From contig LT827121.1 in assembly GCA_900169975.1 (NCBI GenBank), forward strand, positions 62,001 through 126,000: a stretch of DNA of 64,000 bases. The letters run 5' to 3'. The DNA is from Pseudoflavonifractor sp. Marseille-P3106 (GTDB lineage Bacteria > Bacillota > Clostridia > Oscillospirales > Oscillospiraceae). The notes under the pieces were generated by a model. The model was not told where the DNA came from. It did not search any database and saw only the letters and a program-made list of their open reading frames with translations. The translations under genes were made by a program, and so were the position numbers. Below are positions 32,081-41,235 of this stretch, piece by piece (positions within the stretch are counted from its first letter, which is position 1; each line of letters starts with the position of its first letter).

Positions 32081-32890
32081 TTAAAACAGGCTGCCCACTT
32101 CGGTGAGGGTCTCGGGCAGCTTGGGGCGATAGTCCGGATCGGCGGGATTGAGGCTGTTGATGACCACCCCGTCGCTGCCGTTGAGGGCGGTGGAGTGGAT
32201 GTAGCGGTCCTTCCCCAGATAGAGGGCCACATGGCCGGGGAAGAACATGAGGTCGCCCGGCTTTTTGTCCGCCGGGTCGATGGCGTGGATGGGATAGCCC
32301 TCCCGGATGGAGGCGTCCCGCCAGATGGTGACGCCGTTGAGCCGGTAGGAGATGAAGGCCAGGCCGGAGCAGTCGATCCCCAGGAGGGTCTTGCCGCCCC
32401 AGAGGTAATGGGCGTCCAGATAGGTCTGAGCGGTGCGGACCACAGCGGCACGGAAGGAGGCTTCGTCGGTCCGCTGGGGAATGTCCCCCAGGAAGCCGGC
32501 CTTGGTGTAGCCCTCCCGCCCGTCGGGGAGGGAGACCTTCTGCCAGCCGTCTTCATCGGGCCGGCCGTGGACGGCCACGGTGGCGCCCCGGAGAAGCTGG
32601 GTGAGTTCCCAGGCCTGGACCCGGGGAGCCGAGCGCACGGAGCACACCCCCCGCAGCACGGTCTTGTGCTCCAGCGAAGCCCAGCGGGCCGCGTTGCCGT
32701 CCCCGGCGGTGAGGGCGGCGGCAGGGGCGTAACCGGTGTAGCCGTAGTCGGTTTTGACCTCGTACCAGCCGGGGCAGGGGCGGTCCAGAATGGAGACCGT
32801 CCAGCCCAGCAGGGCTTCGTCTGCCAGTTCGCACTGGGCGCTGGGGCGGAGATAGAGGGGGCAGCGAGAGACGCGGATGACTGCGTTCAT
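32081..32890 (-). CDS. NlpC/P60 endopeptidase with SH3-like repeats, YkfC type
   Basis: A 269-residue protein without a signal peptide. Two SH3-like repeats (about 5-60 and 75-135) precede the NlpC/P60 domain (about 145-265) with catalytic Cys in GIDCSGLAF, His in FFPGHVALYLG and a third His in YIHST. The cytoplasmic location and the cluster with an epimerase, LD-carboxypeptidase and peptide importer match YkfC, which cuts gamma-D-Glu-diamino acid bonds in imported murein peptides. Last gene of the cluster; starts 4 bp after the previous stop. Confidence 0.9.
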   Translation of the reverse strand: MNAVIRVSRCPLYLRPSAQCELADEALLGWTVSILDRPCPGWYEVKTDYGYTGYAPAAALTAGDGNAARWASLEHKTVLRGVCSVRSAPRVQAWELTQLLRGATVAVHGRPDEDGWQKVSLPDGREGYTKAGFLGDIPQRTDEASFRAAVVRTAQTYLDAHYLWGGKTLLGIDCSGLAFISYRLNGVTIWRDASIREGYPIHAIDPADKKPGDLMFFPGHVALYLGKDRYIHSTALNGSDGVVINSLNPADPDYRPKLPETLTEVGSLF

Positions 32891-32893
32891 GGC

Positions 32894-33691
32894 TCAGACC
32901 TCCTTATAAAAGTCGTAGACGGCCTTGGCCAGACGGCCGATATACCGCTTCTGGCCGGGGTCTCCGTCGGGGCTGGGGCCGTCCCAGGTGAAGATGCCCA
33001 CGAAGAGGGGGCGGCGGGGGAGGAGGAAGAGGCCGCAGTCGTGGGCCACACCGTTCAGCCCGCCGGTCTTGTGAGCCACCTCCACCGCGTCGGGAATATA
33101 GCGGAGCATGCAGTCCATGGACCGCTGGCGGCAGAGAATGGACAGGGCGATCTTCCGCAGGCCGGGGTTCAGGATCTGGCCTCCGTGGAGAAGGGAGAAG
33201 AGCCTGCGCTGATCGGCGGCGGAGGTAAAATTGTCCAGCCCGGCCTGCGCGGCGGCAAAGTCCAGCATCTTCCGCTGGCAAAGGGTATTTTCCAGCCCCA
33301 GGATCATGGCGCAGTACTCGTTTACCGCGTCAAAGCCCAGGGCGTCCAGAATGACGTTGGTGGCGGTGTTGTCGCTCTCCACGATCATCCAGTAGAGGAG
33401 CTCTCCAAGGGAATAGACGCTCTCCCCCCGGTCAAAGACCTCGGTGTCGGGGAGCACGCAGTCGGGAGAGACCGTCATGGGGTCGGTGAGGGACAGCATC
33501 CCCTGCCGCACCTGCTCCAGGGCGGTGAGAAGAATGGGGGTTTTGATGGTGGAGGCGGAGGGCACCCGGAGGGTCTCCTGCCAGGCGTGCAGCGGCTCCG
33601 GAGAGAGCGGGTCGGACACCAGAAGTGAGGTCTGCCCGGGGAAAGCTTCGATCTCCCGGTGGAGATAGGCATTCAGCTCTGAAAAAGTCAT
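32894..33691 (-). CDS. Class A beta-lactamase-fold serine hydrolase, not exported
   Basis: A 265-residue protein. The frame is open to 33883, but the ATG at 33691 overlaps the ldcA stop by 4 bp. All penicillin-recognising motifs are present: Ser47-x-x-Lys50 in SASTIKTP, SDN (106-108) in VESDNTATN, and KTG in HKTGGLNG. No signal peptide or lipobox is visible, so it should stay in the cytoplasm. A resistance beta-lactamase would be exported. In a murein-recycling cluster a role on imported peptides (D,D- or L,D-peptidase or amidase) seems likelier; that is inference. Confidence 0.85.
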   Translation of the reverse strand: MTFSELNAYLHREIEAFPGQTSLLVSDPLSPEPLHAWQETLRVPSASTIKTPILLTALEQVRQGMLSLTDPMTVSPDCVLPDTEVFDRGESVYSLGELLYWMIVESDNTATNVILDALGFDAVNEYCAMILGLENTLCQRKMLDFAAAQAGLDNFTSAADQRRLFSLLHGGQILNPGLRKIALSILCRQRSMDCMLRYIPDAVEVAHKTGGLNGVAHDCGLFLLPRRPLFVGIFTWDGPSPDGDPGQKRYIGRLAKAVYDFYKEV

Positions 33692-34602
33692 GCGGTCACC
33701 TCCAGTCTCTTGGCGTCGGCGTCCACCGTCACAGTGGCGCCCAGGGGAAGGGACATGGTGGGAAGGACATGCCCGGCGGGGAGGTCGGCCAGCACCGGCT
33801 TTCCGGCGGGGAGGATCAGCTCCCGGAAGATCTCGTCCAGGGAGAGCGTCTTTTCCTCGTCCTCCGGAACGCAGTCGGTCCACCCACCCAGCAAAATGGC
33901 GGCGCAGTCATCCAGCTTGCCGGCGTTTCGGAGCTGGGTGAGCATCCCGTCCACCCGGTAGGTCTTTTCTCCGATGTCCTCCAGGAAGAGGACTTTGCCC
34001 CGGGTGTCCAGCTCCCAGGGAGTGCCCAGGCTGTCGCAGACGAGGGAGAGGTTGCCGCCGCACAGAACGCCGCTGGCCCGGCCGCCCGCCAGGGTGCGGA
34101 CGCCGTCCCCCATGGGCAGGGGTCCGGTGAGGGCCCCAAAGAGGGCCCGGCGGAGATAGGTCATGGTGAATTCATCCACCGGCTGGTAGTATTCGGTGGA
34201 GGGCATGGGCGTCTGGTAGGTCAGCAGGCGGCAGCATTGGTTGAGGGCGATGTGAAGGGCCGTGACGTCGCTGTAGCCGCAGAAAAGCTTGGGGTGGCGG
34301 GCCATGTCCTTCCAGTTGAGAAGGGGGAGGAGCCGCCCGGCCCCATAGCCGCCCCGGATGCAGAGAATGCCACGGATGGCGGGGTCGGAGAAGGCGTCGG
34401 ACAGGTCCTTGGCCCGCTGGCCGTCGTCGGCGGCAAAATAGCCGTGGCGGTTTTCAAACAGGCAGGAGGGGTAGACCACGGGCTCCAGACCCAGGGCCTT
34501 GACCGCCTCCACGGCGGGCGCCAGACGTTCGGAGGGCACCGCGGAGCTGGCGCACAGAAGGGCCACCCGGGCGCCGGGATAGAGAGAATTGGGGGTCAGC
34601 AT
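33688..34602 (-). CDS. ldcA: LD-carboxypeptidase (S66 family)
   Basis: A 304-residue serine peptidase that removes the terminal D-Ala from murein tetrapeptides in the cytoplasm. The nucleophile is Ser111 in FCGYSDVTALH; IRGGYGAGRLLPLLNW is the family N-terminal signature. Catalytic Glu is in LFLEDIGEKTYRVDGML and His in PAGHVLPTMSLPLGA. I use ATG 34602, 10 nt after GAGGTG; a TTG at 34611 is too close to that site. It overlaps the beta-lactamase-like gene by 4 bp. Homologous to YkfA of the Bacillus ykf operon. Confidence 0.92.
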   Translation of the reverse strand: MLTPNSLYPGARVALLCASSAVPSERLAPAVEAVKALGLEPVVYPSCLFENRHGYFAADDGQRAKDLSDAFSDPAIRGILCIRGGYGAGRLLPLLNWKDMARHPKLFCGYSDVTALHIALNQCCRLLTYQTPMPSTEYYQPVDEFTMTYLRRALFGALTGPLPMGDGVRTLAGGRASGVLCGGNLSLVCDSLGTPWELDTRGKVLFLEDIGEKTYRVDGMLTQLRNAGKLDDCAAILLGGWTDCVPEDEEKTLSLDEIFRELILPAGKPVLADLPAGHVLPTMSLPLGATVTVDADAKRLEVTA

Positions 34603-34616
34603 AGTAATCAATCACC

Positions 34617-34651
34617 TCAAAAAGGGGAGGACCGCCGCAAAGGACGGTCCT
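34617..34651 (-). terminator. Terminator between oppF and ldcA
   Basis: Minus strand: AGGACCG (34651-34645) pairs with CGGTCCT (34634-34628) across a 10-nt loop, followed by CCCC then TTTTT. It would reduce transcription from the importer genes into the peptidase genes. Confidence 0.65.
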
Positions 34652-34730
34652 CACGGGGTAGATGGCAGGCAGGGCCGCCGGGACGATGAGGGGCCGGGAA
34701 CGGAAAGCCGTTCCAGCTGCGTTCCCTATT

Positions 34731-35666
34731 TTACAGCATTTTCCGGTAAATATCCAGCTCTTCTTCACTGCCCCGGACAAAGTGACCGGGCTCCAGCTCC
34801 TTCCAGAGGGGCGGGTTGCTCTCCGAGTAGTGGTGCTGGGCGGGGTCGTAGACCAAAAGCTGCTTGTTCCGCTCCCACACCGGGTCGGGCATGGGGATGG
34901 CGGAGAGAAGCGAGCGGGTGTAGGGGTGCAGGGGGTGGGCAAAGAGTTGCTCGCTCTCCGCCAGCTCCATGAGCTTGCCCTTGTGGATGACGGCGATGCG
35001 GTCGGAGATGAACCGGACCACGGAGAGGTCGTGGGCGATGAAGAGGTAGGTCAGTCCCCGCTCCTTCTGCAGTTTGGCCATCAGGTTCAATACCTGCGCC
35101 CGGATGGACACATCCAGGGCGGAGATGGGCTCGTCGGCGATGATGAACTTCGGCTGCATGATCAGGGCGCGGGCGATGCCGATGCGCTGGCGCTGGCCGC
35201 CGGAGAACTCGTGGGGGAAGCGGCTGGCAAACTCGGGAAGCAAGCCCACGTCGGAGAGGGCCTGTTCCACCCTGGCCTTTCGCTCTCCCTCGGAAAGGTG
35301 GCCGGCGGTGGCGGTGAGTCCCTCGGAGACGATATAATCCACCTTGGCCCGCTCATTGAGGGAGGCCATAGGGTCCTGGAAGATCATCTGGATCTCCTGG
35401 ATGACCTTTCGATCCACCTCCCGGCTCACCTTGCCGGAGATGATCTCTCCCTGATAGCGCACCGTGCCCCCCGAGACGGGGTTGACCCGGATGATGGCCC
35501 GGCCGATGGTGGTCTTGCCCGAGCCGGACTCCCCCACCAGGCCGAAGGTCTCGCCCTTGTATATGTCGAAGGAGACCCCGTCCACCGCGGGGAAGGGGTG
35601 GCGGCGGGAGCCGAAGGTGACCTGCAGATCCCGGACCTCCAGGAGGGTTTCTCTGGTATCAGACAT
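34731..35666 (-). CDS. oppF: Oligopeptide ABC transporter ATPase OppF
   Basis: A 311-residue ATPase starting at ATG 35666 ([14 protein letters not shown]), overlapping oppD by 8 bp. Walker [10 protein letters not shown]-loop [14 protein letters not shown], signature [15 protein letters not shown], Walker [16 protein letters not shown]-loop FIAHDLSVV. The C-terminal tail ([19 protein letters not shown]) is the oligopeptide-transporter C-terminal region. Note Q-D-P-M after the Q-loop and Ile in place of the usual Thr in DEPT(I), both common in OppF. Pairs with OppD to power murein-peptide uptake. Confidence 0.95.
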   Translation of the reverse strand: MSDTRETLLEVRDLQVTFGSRRHPFPAVDGVSFDIYKGETFGLVGESGSGKTTIGRAIIRVNPVSGGTVRYQGEIISGKVSREVDRKVIQEIQMIFQDPMASLNERAKVDYIVSEGLTATAGHLSEGERKARVEQALSDVGLLPEFASRFPHEFSGGQRQRIGIARALIMQPKFIIADEPISALDVSIRAQVLNLMAKLQKERGLTYLFIAHDLSVVRFISDRIAVIHKGKLMELAESEQLFAHPLHPYTRSLLSAIPMPDPVWERNKQLLVYDPAQHHYSESNPPLWKELEPGHFVRGSEEELDIYRKML

Positions 35667-36705
35667 GGCGGCTGCCTCCCTGTTGGCGCAGATGGCGGAT
35701 GAGCTCCGGCGGCTCCACTTTGGGGGCCCTGGGGTCCAGGAGCCAGGTGCGGGCCTTGTGGGTGGGGGATACCTCAAAGAAGGGGGGGCGCTCCACAAAG
35801 TCGATATTCAGCGCCCGGGGATTCCGGGGGGCGAAGGCGTCCCCCTTCACTTCCTGGAAAAGGTTGGGGGGCGTGCCCTTGATGGAGTAGAGCTCCTGCC
35901 CCTTCACGCCCAGCTGGGGCAGGGAGGAGAGCAGGGCCCAGGTGTAGGGGTGCTTCGGGTCGTAAAAGACCTCCTCGCACCGGCCCACCTCCACGATGTC
36001 TCCGGCGTACATGACCGCGATGCGGTCGGCCACGTTGGCCACCACCCCCAGGTCGTGGGTGATGTAGATGGTGGTGAGATCCAGCTTTTTTTGAAGCTGC
36101 TTGATCAGATCCAGAATCTGGGCCTGAATGGTCACGTCCAGGGCGGTGGTGGGCTCGTCGCAGATGAGGATCTTGGGCCGGCAGGCCACGGCGATGGCAA
36201 TGACCACCCGCTGGCGCATCCCGCCTGAGAACTCGTGGGGATACTGGCGATAGCGCCGGGGGGCGTCGTCGATGCCAACGGCGGCGAGGGCCTCCAGCAC
36301 GGCCTGCCTGGCGGCCTCGCCCCGCAGGCCCTGGTGGAGCAGCACCGCTTCCAGGATCTGATCCCCCACCGTTTTCAGAGGATTGAGGGAAGTCATGGGA
36401 TCCTGCATCACCATGGCGATCTCCTTGCCCCGGATGGTGAGCCACTCCTTTTCCGTCCGGTAGGCGGCCAGATCCTTGCCGTCGTACCAGATGTGCCCCC
36501 CGGCAATGGAGCCGTTGGCGTCCAGCAGGCCCATGGCGGACTTGGTGAACACGCTCTTGCCGGAGCCGGACTCGCCCACGATGGCCAGCGCCTCTCCCCG
36601 GGCAACGTCCAGGGAGACCCCGCGGATGGCCCGAAGGATCTGCCCCCGGAGGGTAAAGTGGATCTCAAGATCCTCAAAGGAGAGGATGGCGTCTTTGTTT
36701 GGCAT
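35659..36705 (-). CDS. oppD: Oligopeptide ABC transporter ATPase OppD
   Basis: A 348-residue ATPase. The frame stays open through the upstream 48-bp repeats to a TTG at 36945, but the ATG at 36705 has AAGGAGG 9 nt upstream and gives the normal OppD N-terminus ([16 protein letters not shown]). Walker [10 protein letters not shown]-loop [11 protein letters not shown], signature [15 protein letters not shown], Walker [15 protein letters not shown]-loop ITHDLGVV. The C-terminal region has [30 protein letters not shown]. Forms the heterodimeric motor with OppF. Confidence 0.95.
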   Translation of the reverse strand: MPNKDAILSFEDLEIHFTLRGQILRAIRGVSLDVARGEALAIVGESGSGKSVFTKSAMGLLDANGSIAGGHIWYDGKDLAAYRTEKEWLTIRGKEIAMVMQDPMTSLNPLKTVGDQILEAVLLHQGLRGEAARQAVLEALAAVGIDDAPRRYRQYPHEFSGGMRQRVVIAIAVACRPKILICDEPTTALDVTIQAQILDLIKQLQKKLDLTTIYITHDLGVVANVADRIAVMYAGDIVEVGRCEEVFYDPKHPYTWALLSSLPQLGVKGQELYSIKGTPPNLFQEVKGDAFAPRNPRALNIDFVERPPFFEVSPTHKARTWLLDPRAPKVEPPELIRHLRQQGGSRHV

Positions 36706-36738
36706 GGGGCAGGACCTCCTTGGCAGGATGGGGGGACG

Positions 36739-36930
36739 GGCAGTCTCTCTCACAGAAGCGGTACCTCTATGGAAGTTTTCTTCGCGGACAGGCCCGCTCA
36801 CAAAAGCGGCACCTCGATGAAGGTTTTCTTTACGGATAGTCTCGCTCACAGAAGCGGTACTTTTATGAAGGCTTTCTTTACGGACAGGCCCGCTCACAAA
36901 AGCGGTGCCTCTATGGAAGTTTTCTTTGCT
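36739..36930. repeat. Four tandem 48-bp repeats between oppC and oppD
   Basis: Units at 36739-36786, 36787-36834, 36835-36882 and 36883-36930. Units 1/3 and 2/4 are most alike, so the array looks like a doubled 96-bp pair. On the minus strand they stay in frame with oppD and would encode a 16-residue repeat (KENFHRGTAFVSGPVR type), but no ribosome binding site supports that. A perfect 11-bp AT-rich inverted repeat (36931-36954) abuts the array and overlaps the oppC stop. Confidence 0.92.
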
Positions 36931-36952
36931 GACTTTCTTTTTCAAAAGAAAG

Positions 36953-38026
36953 TCAGTTGACGTGGTTTTTGGGGTCGGCGGCGTCGGCGAAGGCGTTGCC
37001 GATGATATAGAAGGAGATGGTGATGGTGGCCAGGATGATGACCGGGATGAAGAGCTGATACCGCAGGGCGGCCTCGCTCATCACCTTCCGGCCTGCCTCC
37101 ACCAGATTGCCCAGGGTGGGGGTCTCCAGAGGGACGCCCAGGCCGATATAGGTGATGAACACCTCATTGTTGATGGCGGCCGGAATGGCCAGAGCCATGC
37201 GCATGGTGATGATGCTCACCAGATAGGGCAGCAGGTTCCGGGTGATGATGTGCCAGGTGGAAGTGCCCAGGCAGCGTGATGCCAAATTGTAATCACGGTC
37301 CCGGATGATAACAACCTGGTTTCGCACGAACCGCGCAGTCTGGAGCCAGGAGGTGAGGCACATGGCGAAGATCATGGTGCCCATGCCCGGGCGGAGGATA
37401 TAGGAGATGATGATGACAAGCAGGGTCTGGGGGACGTTGTCAAAGACGTTGTAAAGCTCGGTGAAGAGGAAGTCCAGCTTGCGGACATAGCCCCACAGCA
37501 CGCCCACCAGAATACCCAGCAGGGCATCCACACAGGCCACGGCGAAGCCGATGGCCAGGCTGTTCCGGGTGCCCGCCCAGATCTGGCTCCACAGGTCCTG
37601 ACCGATGGTGTTGGTGCCGAACCAGAATTCTTTCCCCGGGGCCAGATCCTTGGCCAGGGAGACCTTGACCACCGGGTCCCCGTTTTCATCCAGTACCGGC
37701 TGGCGGGTGAAGAGGTTGATCTCGGCCCGCTCGGTGTAGTAGATGGTGTTGGGCTGCCGGTCGTAGGGGATCAGGGGCTCCAGAAAGGTGAAAAGGAGGG
37801 TGAGGGCGATGACGCAGAGAAAGAACATAGCCGTCCGGTCCTTCCGGAAGGCCCGGAGGGTAGAGCGCCAGTAGGAGTAGCCGGAGTAGCCGCCCCGCTC
37901 CCCGGCGTCGGGGTCGTAGGGGGCGAACTGGAAAAGCTCTTCCTGGGTGAACTGCCGCTGGGCCGTCTCATTCAGATGGTCGGCCAATGCCTGGGTCTTG
38001 CTGTCCTTGTATCGGAAGAGAGCCAT
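36953..38026 (-). CDS. oppC: Oligopeptide ABC transporter permease OppC
   Basis: A 357-residue inner permease. I use ATG 38026, which overlaps the oppB stop by one base; the frame extends further but over oppB. A cytoplasmic N-terminal tail (1-60) precedes TM1 (FFLCVIALTLLFTFLEPLI), an extracytoplasmic region with the OppC-typical HxxGTNTIGQDLWSQIWAGTRNSL motif, and five more membrane spans. The EAA loop is SRCLGTSTWHIITRNLLPYLVSI. The C-terminus ends NAFADAADPKNHVN. Confidence 0.94.
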   Translation of the reverse strand: MALFRYKDSKTQALADHLNETAQRQFTQEELFQFAPYDPDAGERGGYSGYSYWRSTLRAFRKDRTAMFFLCVIALTLLFTFLEPLIPYDRQPNTIYYTERAEINLFTRQPVLDENGDPVVKVSLAKDLAPGKEFWFGTNTIGQDLWSQIWAGTRNSLAIGFAVACVDALLGILVGVLWGYVRKLDFLFTELYNVFDNVPQTLLVIIISYILRPGMGTMIFAMCLTSWLQTARFVRNQVVIIRDRDYNLASRCLGTSTWHIITRNLLPYLVSIITMRMALAIPAAINNEVFITYIGLGVPLETPTLGNLVEAGRKVMSEAALRYQLFIPVIILATITISFYIIGNAFADAADPKNHVN

Positions 38027-38976
38027 CAGCGCCCACCTTCTTTCTGCCCCAGGGTGATGCGGGGATCCAAAATCGCCATGAGAATATCGCCTACCAGCAG
38101 ACCCAGAATGGAGATGGCGGCGTAGATGAGCACCAGCGCCTGCACCAGGGTGTTGTCCTGGGTCTGAATGGCGGTGACCAGCAGCCCGCCCATGCCGGGG
38201 ATGGAGTAGAGGCTCTCCACATAGAGGGAGCCCATCAGGGTCAAAATCACCGAGGTGGGAATGAACTGCACCAGGGGGACGAAGGCGTTGCGGAAGATAT
38301 GCTTCCGGGAGATCTCGGCAGTGGGTACGCCCTTGGCCCGGGCCAGCTTCACATAGTCCTTGTTGCTCTCGTCCACCATATAGCGCCGCAGCCACATGGC
38401 GTAGTAGGCGATGTTGCCCAGGGCAAGGGAGAAGATGGGCAGCAGCCAGGTGGCGGGCCGTCCGGCGTCGAAGAACATGGAGGCCCCGGGCAGACGGCCG
38501 CCGTAAAACTGAATGAGCAGATAGTAGACCGCTGCGGGGACCGCCTGGATCACCACCACGAACACAGTGCCCAGCCTGTCCCCGATCTTCCACCGGGTGC
38601 GGGTGGAGCGGGCCATGAGGATGCCCAGAGGCAGGCCCAGCAGCAGGGCGATGCCCAGGGAGCAGAGGCCGATGGACAGGGACAGCGGCATCTTGCCGCC
38701 GATGATGTCCAGCACGCTGACGCCCACCCGGTATTTGTGGCTCACCCCCAGATCCCCCTGAAAAACGCCCTTCCAGAATTTGGCCATCTGCACGGGGAGA
38801 GGATCGGTGAGTCCAAGCTGCTGAAGTCCCACCCGGATCTGGGTGGAGCTCATCTTCTCAAAGTTCTGGAAGTAGCCCTCCACAGGCATGAGCCTGAGCA
38901 GGGAAAAGACGATGGTGATAATGATAAACAGGGTCAGCAGCGAACGGAGCAGCCGCTTTCCGATATATTTCGCCAT
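38026..38976 (-). CDS. oppB: Oligopeptide ABC transporter permease OppB
   Basis: A 316-residue permease with the typical N-terminus MAKYIGKRLLRSLLTLFIIITIVFSLLRLMPVEGY, DxxLGxS-like GDLGVSHKYRVGVSVLDIIGGKMPLSL, and six membrane spans. The EAA loop is ARAKGVPTAEISRKHIFRNAFVPLVQ. The end (LVGDILMAILDPRITLGQKEGGR) is the family C-terminus. It overlaps oppC. Two stem-loops separate it from oppA. Confidence 0.95.
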   Translation of the reverse strand: MAKYIGKRLLRSLLTLFIIITIVFSLLRLMPVEGYFQNFEKMSSTQIRVGLQQLGLTDPLPVQMAKFWKGVFQGDLGVSHKYRVGVSVLDIIGGKMPLSLSIGLCSLGIALLLGLPLGILMARSTRTRWKIGDRLGTVFVVVIQAVPAAVYYLLIQFYGGRLPGASMFFDAGRPATWLLPIFSLALGNIAYYAMWLRRYMVDESNKDYVKLARAKGVPTAEISRKHIFRNAFVPLVQFIPTSVILTLMGSLYVESLYSIPGMGGLLVTAIQTQDNTLVQALVLIYAAISILGLLVGDILMAILDPRITLGQKEGGR

Positions 38977-39008
38977 AGGGGAACCTCCTTTTGGGTTGGA
39001 GCGGGGTC

Positions 39009-39089
39009 CGCATAGATCGCGGCCCTGTCCCCAAACGGGGCCGTGATCTATGCGGGAGAGGAAGGCGGCGTTTCCGCCGCCTTCCTCTC
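39009..39089 (-). other. Double stem-loop between oppA and oppB
   Basis: Two strong hairpins on the transcript: a 15-bp stem (39056-39070 with 39075-39089) and a roughly 20-bp stem with small imperfections (39009-39032 with 39036-39054). Neither is followed by a T-tract. Such structures stabilise mRNA of binding-protein genes and lower permease expression. Confidence 0.75.
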
Positions 39090-39109
39090 TCCGAACGCAG
39101 AAGAGAATT

Positions 39110-41119
39110 TTACTGTCCGGCCTTTTCCAGAGCTGCGGCCCGATCCGTCTGCCACTGGGCGTACAGCGTGTTGAACTGCTCCATGTTCATGGGCTTCTCC
39201 ATGATGTGCTGGTACTTGAAACGCTGGAGCGCCAGACCGTAGGGGGCGTACTGGGCCTCAAAGACGTTGAGGCGGGTGGCCACATAGCCCTCGGTGGAGA
39301 CCGAGAAGGGGATGACGATGGCGTGCTCGATGAGGAAGGCCTCGGCCTCGGCAAAGGCGGTGTATCGGGCGGCTTCATCGTCGGTGATGGCCTTGGCGGT
39401 GTCCACCAGGGTGTAGTACTGCTCCACCAGCGCCTGGGTCTCCGGACTCTTGTGGTCGCAGGAGAGGTCGGCGATGGAGCGCCCGGCATCCTGATTCATG
39501 AAGTTATAGGAGTTGTTGCGCAGGAATGGATCGGTCCAGGTCTGGGGATCGGCGTAGTCGGCGCCCCAGTTGCACTTCATGAGGGCGAAGTCGCCGGTGC
39601 GGCGGACCGTGGAGAGGAAATTGGTGGAAGGACCGGCCTCCACGATGATGTCGATATAGTCCTTGCCCAGAGTGCCTTCCAGCTGCTGCTCAACCATCTG
39701 GCACTCCTTATCCCAGTTGGAGGTGCCGGGGTTGTAGCGCATGTAGACCTTTACCGGGAAGGTGGCGCCGGCGGCGGTGAGTTCGGTCATGGCCCTGGCC
39801 TTATAGTCCTGGGCGGCAGACACGTCAAAGCTGTCCCTCCCGCTGATGGCCTTCAGAGCGGGATACTGGGTGTAGTCCAGCCCCTCGGCACTGGCAAAGG
39901 TGGCCGGGGTGACGGTATTGTTCACCAGGCTCTCCGGATTCTGGGGATCCTGCACGGAGAGGGCGTTCACCCGGTCCAGCGCATGGAGAACGGACTGGCG
40001 GAAGTTCTCATTGTTGACGGCCAGAGTCCAGTTGTCGGGTTCCAGAGAGGCATCGAACCGGGGCTCGAAGTTGAAGGCGTAGAAGTAGGAGTAGGCCACG
40101 CTGGGACGGCTGGGGGCCACCATCTCATACTTGGCGTCGTCCTGAAGCCAGGAGGTGAGCAGGGAGGCGTCCAACTGGGCGTAGTCCACCTCGCCCCGGA
40201 CAAACTGCTCGGGCCCCAGGGTGTTGGCGGTGTTGTTGTAGCGCCACTCCATCTTATCGATAAAGACGTTGTCCTTGTCCCAGTAGGTGGGGTTCTTGAC
40301 CAGGGTGCGGTGATCCTGGGGCTCGAACTCGGCCATGAGGAAGGCGCCGTTGTAGAGAATGGTGTCGGGGCCGGTGGCGGCGCCGAAGTCGGCGCCCTTT
40401 TCCTCCAGAAAGGGGGCGTAGACGGGCATATAGCTGTCGTAGCTGAGGACGGAGGGGAAGTAGGAGCAGGGAGACTCCATGGTGTAGACCAGGGTGTAGT
40501 CGTCGGCGGCCTTGACGCCCACGTCCTCAAATTTCACCTCGTCCACCGGCTCGATGACCTCGCCGTCGGCGTTGAGCTTGGCGGGGCTGCCGTTTGCGTC
40601 GGTGCCGTCGGAGGCGCTCTCCAGCTCCACCAGATAGGCGGTGTAGTCATAGTAAGCCTCAGCATTTTTCACGATGCCGTTGTACATGTACTGGTTGCTG
40701 GCCTCATTCTTGGCGTTGTTGACCCACTGGGCGGCGGTGACCCAGTCGTTGGCGGTGACCTCCGCCACCTCTTTGCCGGTGTAGTCCACCCACTTTACAC
40801 CCTTGCGGATGTGGAAGGTCCACTCGGTGTTGTCTGCGTTGGGCTCCCAGCTCTCGGCCAGGGAGGGGATCATGACACCGTAGTTGTCGTACTCCACCAG
40901 GCAGTCCACGCAGTTGGCAGACATTTGAAAGTCGTTTTGATTGCCGGTGTACAGATAGTTGAAGGTGGTGACCTCCTGGCTGTACAGTTGCCGGAAGACC
41001 GCTTCCTCCGAGGCGGGGCCGGAGCCGGAGCCGGAGTCCCCGCCTCCGCCGCAGGCGGTCAGTCCCAGGGCGAGGGCCGCGGACAGGGACAGGGCGATGA
41101 GCCGATTTCCATGTTTCAT
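39110..41119 (-). CDS. oppA: Oligopeptide-binding lipoprotein OppA
   Basis: A 669-residue extracytoplasmic solute-binding protein (SBP_bac_5 family). The signal peptide ends in lipobox LTAC with lipidated Cys23, followed by a Gly/Ser linker. Family signatures are SLAESWEPNADNTEWTFHIRKGVKWVDYTGKEV and the long C-lobe ending QRFKYQHIMEKPMNMEQFNTLYAQWQ. At 669 residues it is longer than typical OppA (540-600), with an insert around 165-230 (ELESASDGTDANGSPAKLNADGEV). In this cluster its ligand is probably murein peptides; this is inferred. Confidence 0.94.
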   Translation of the reverse strand: MKHGNRLIALSLSAALALGLTACGGGGDSGSGSGPASEEAVFRQLYSQEVTTFNYLYTGNQNDFQMSANCVDCLVEYDNYGVMIPSLAESWEPNADNTEWTFHIRKGVKWVDYTGKEVAEVTANDWVTAAQWVNNAKNEASNQYMYNGIVKNAEAYYDYTAYLVELESASDGTDANGSPAKLNADGEVIEPVDEVKFEDVGVKAADDYTLVYTMESPCSYFPSVLSYDSYMPVYAPFLEEKGADFGAATGPDTILYNGAFLMAEFEPQDHRTLVKNPTYWDKDNVFIDKMEWRYNNTANTLGPEQFVRGEVDYAQLDASLLTSWLQDDAKYEMVAPSRPSVAYSYFYAFNFEPRFDASLEPDNWTLAVNNENFRQSVLHALDRVNALSVQDPQNPESLVNNTVTPATFASAEGLDYTQYPALKAISGRDSFDVSAAQDYKARAMTELTAAGATFPVKVYMRYNPGTSNWDKECQMVEQQLEGTLGKDYIDIIVEAGPSTNFLSTVRRTGDFALMKCNWGADYADPQTWTDPFLRNNSYNFMNQDAGRSIADLSCDHKSPETQALVEQYYTLVDTAKAITDDEAARYTAFAEAEAFLIEHAIVIPFSVSTEGYVATRLNVFEAQYAPYGLALQRFKYQHIMEKPMNMEQFNTLYAQWQTDRAAALEKAGQ

Positions 41120-41235
41120 AGACAGGTCCTTCTTTCCTTTTTCAGAATGGAGACTGACGCGCCCCCTTGCGCGACAGCTATCAAGACCGCCTGCAAGAGG
41201 GGCGGAGATGATCGGGGGAAAGGTTATGCCCGGAC

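Noticed and set aside
32894-33691. Exported beta-lactamase conferring resistance
   Set aside because: No signal peptide or lipobox; gene context is muropeptide breakdown.
36706-36945. An 80-residue repetitive N-terminus of OppD encoded by the 48-bp repeats
   Set aside because: The frame is open, but a strong ribosome binding site sits before ATG 36705 and no OppD has such an extension; the upstream TTG has no site.
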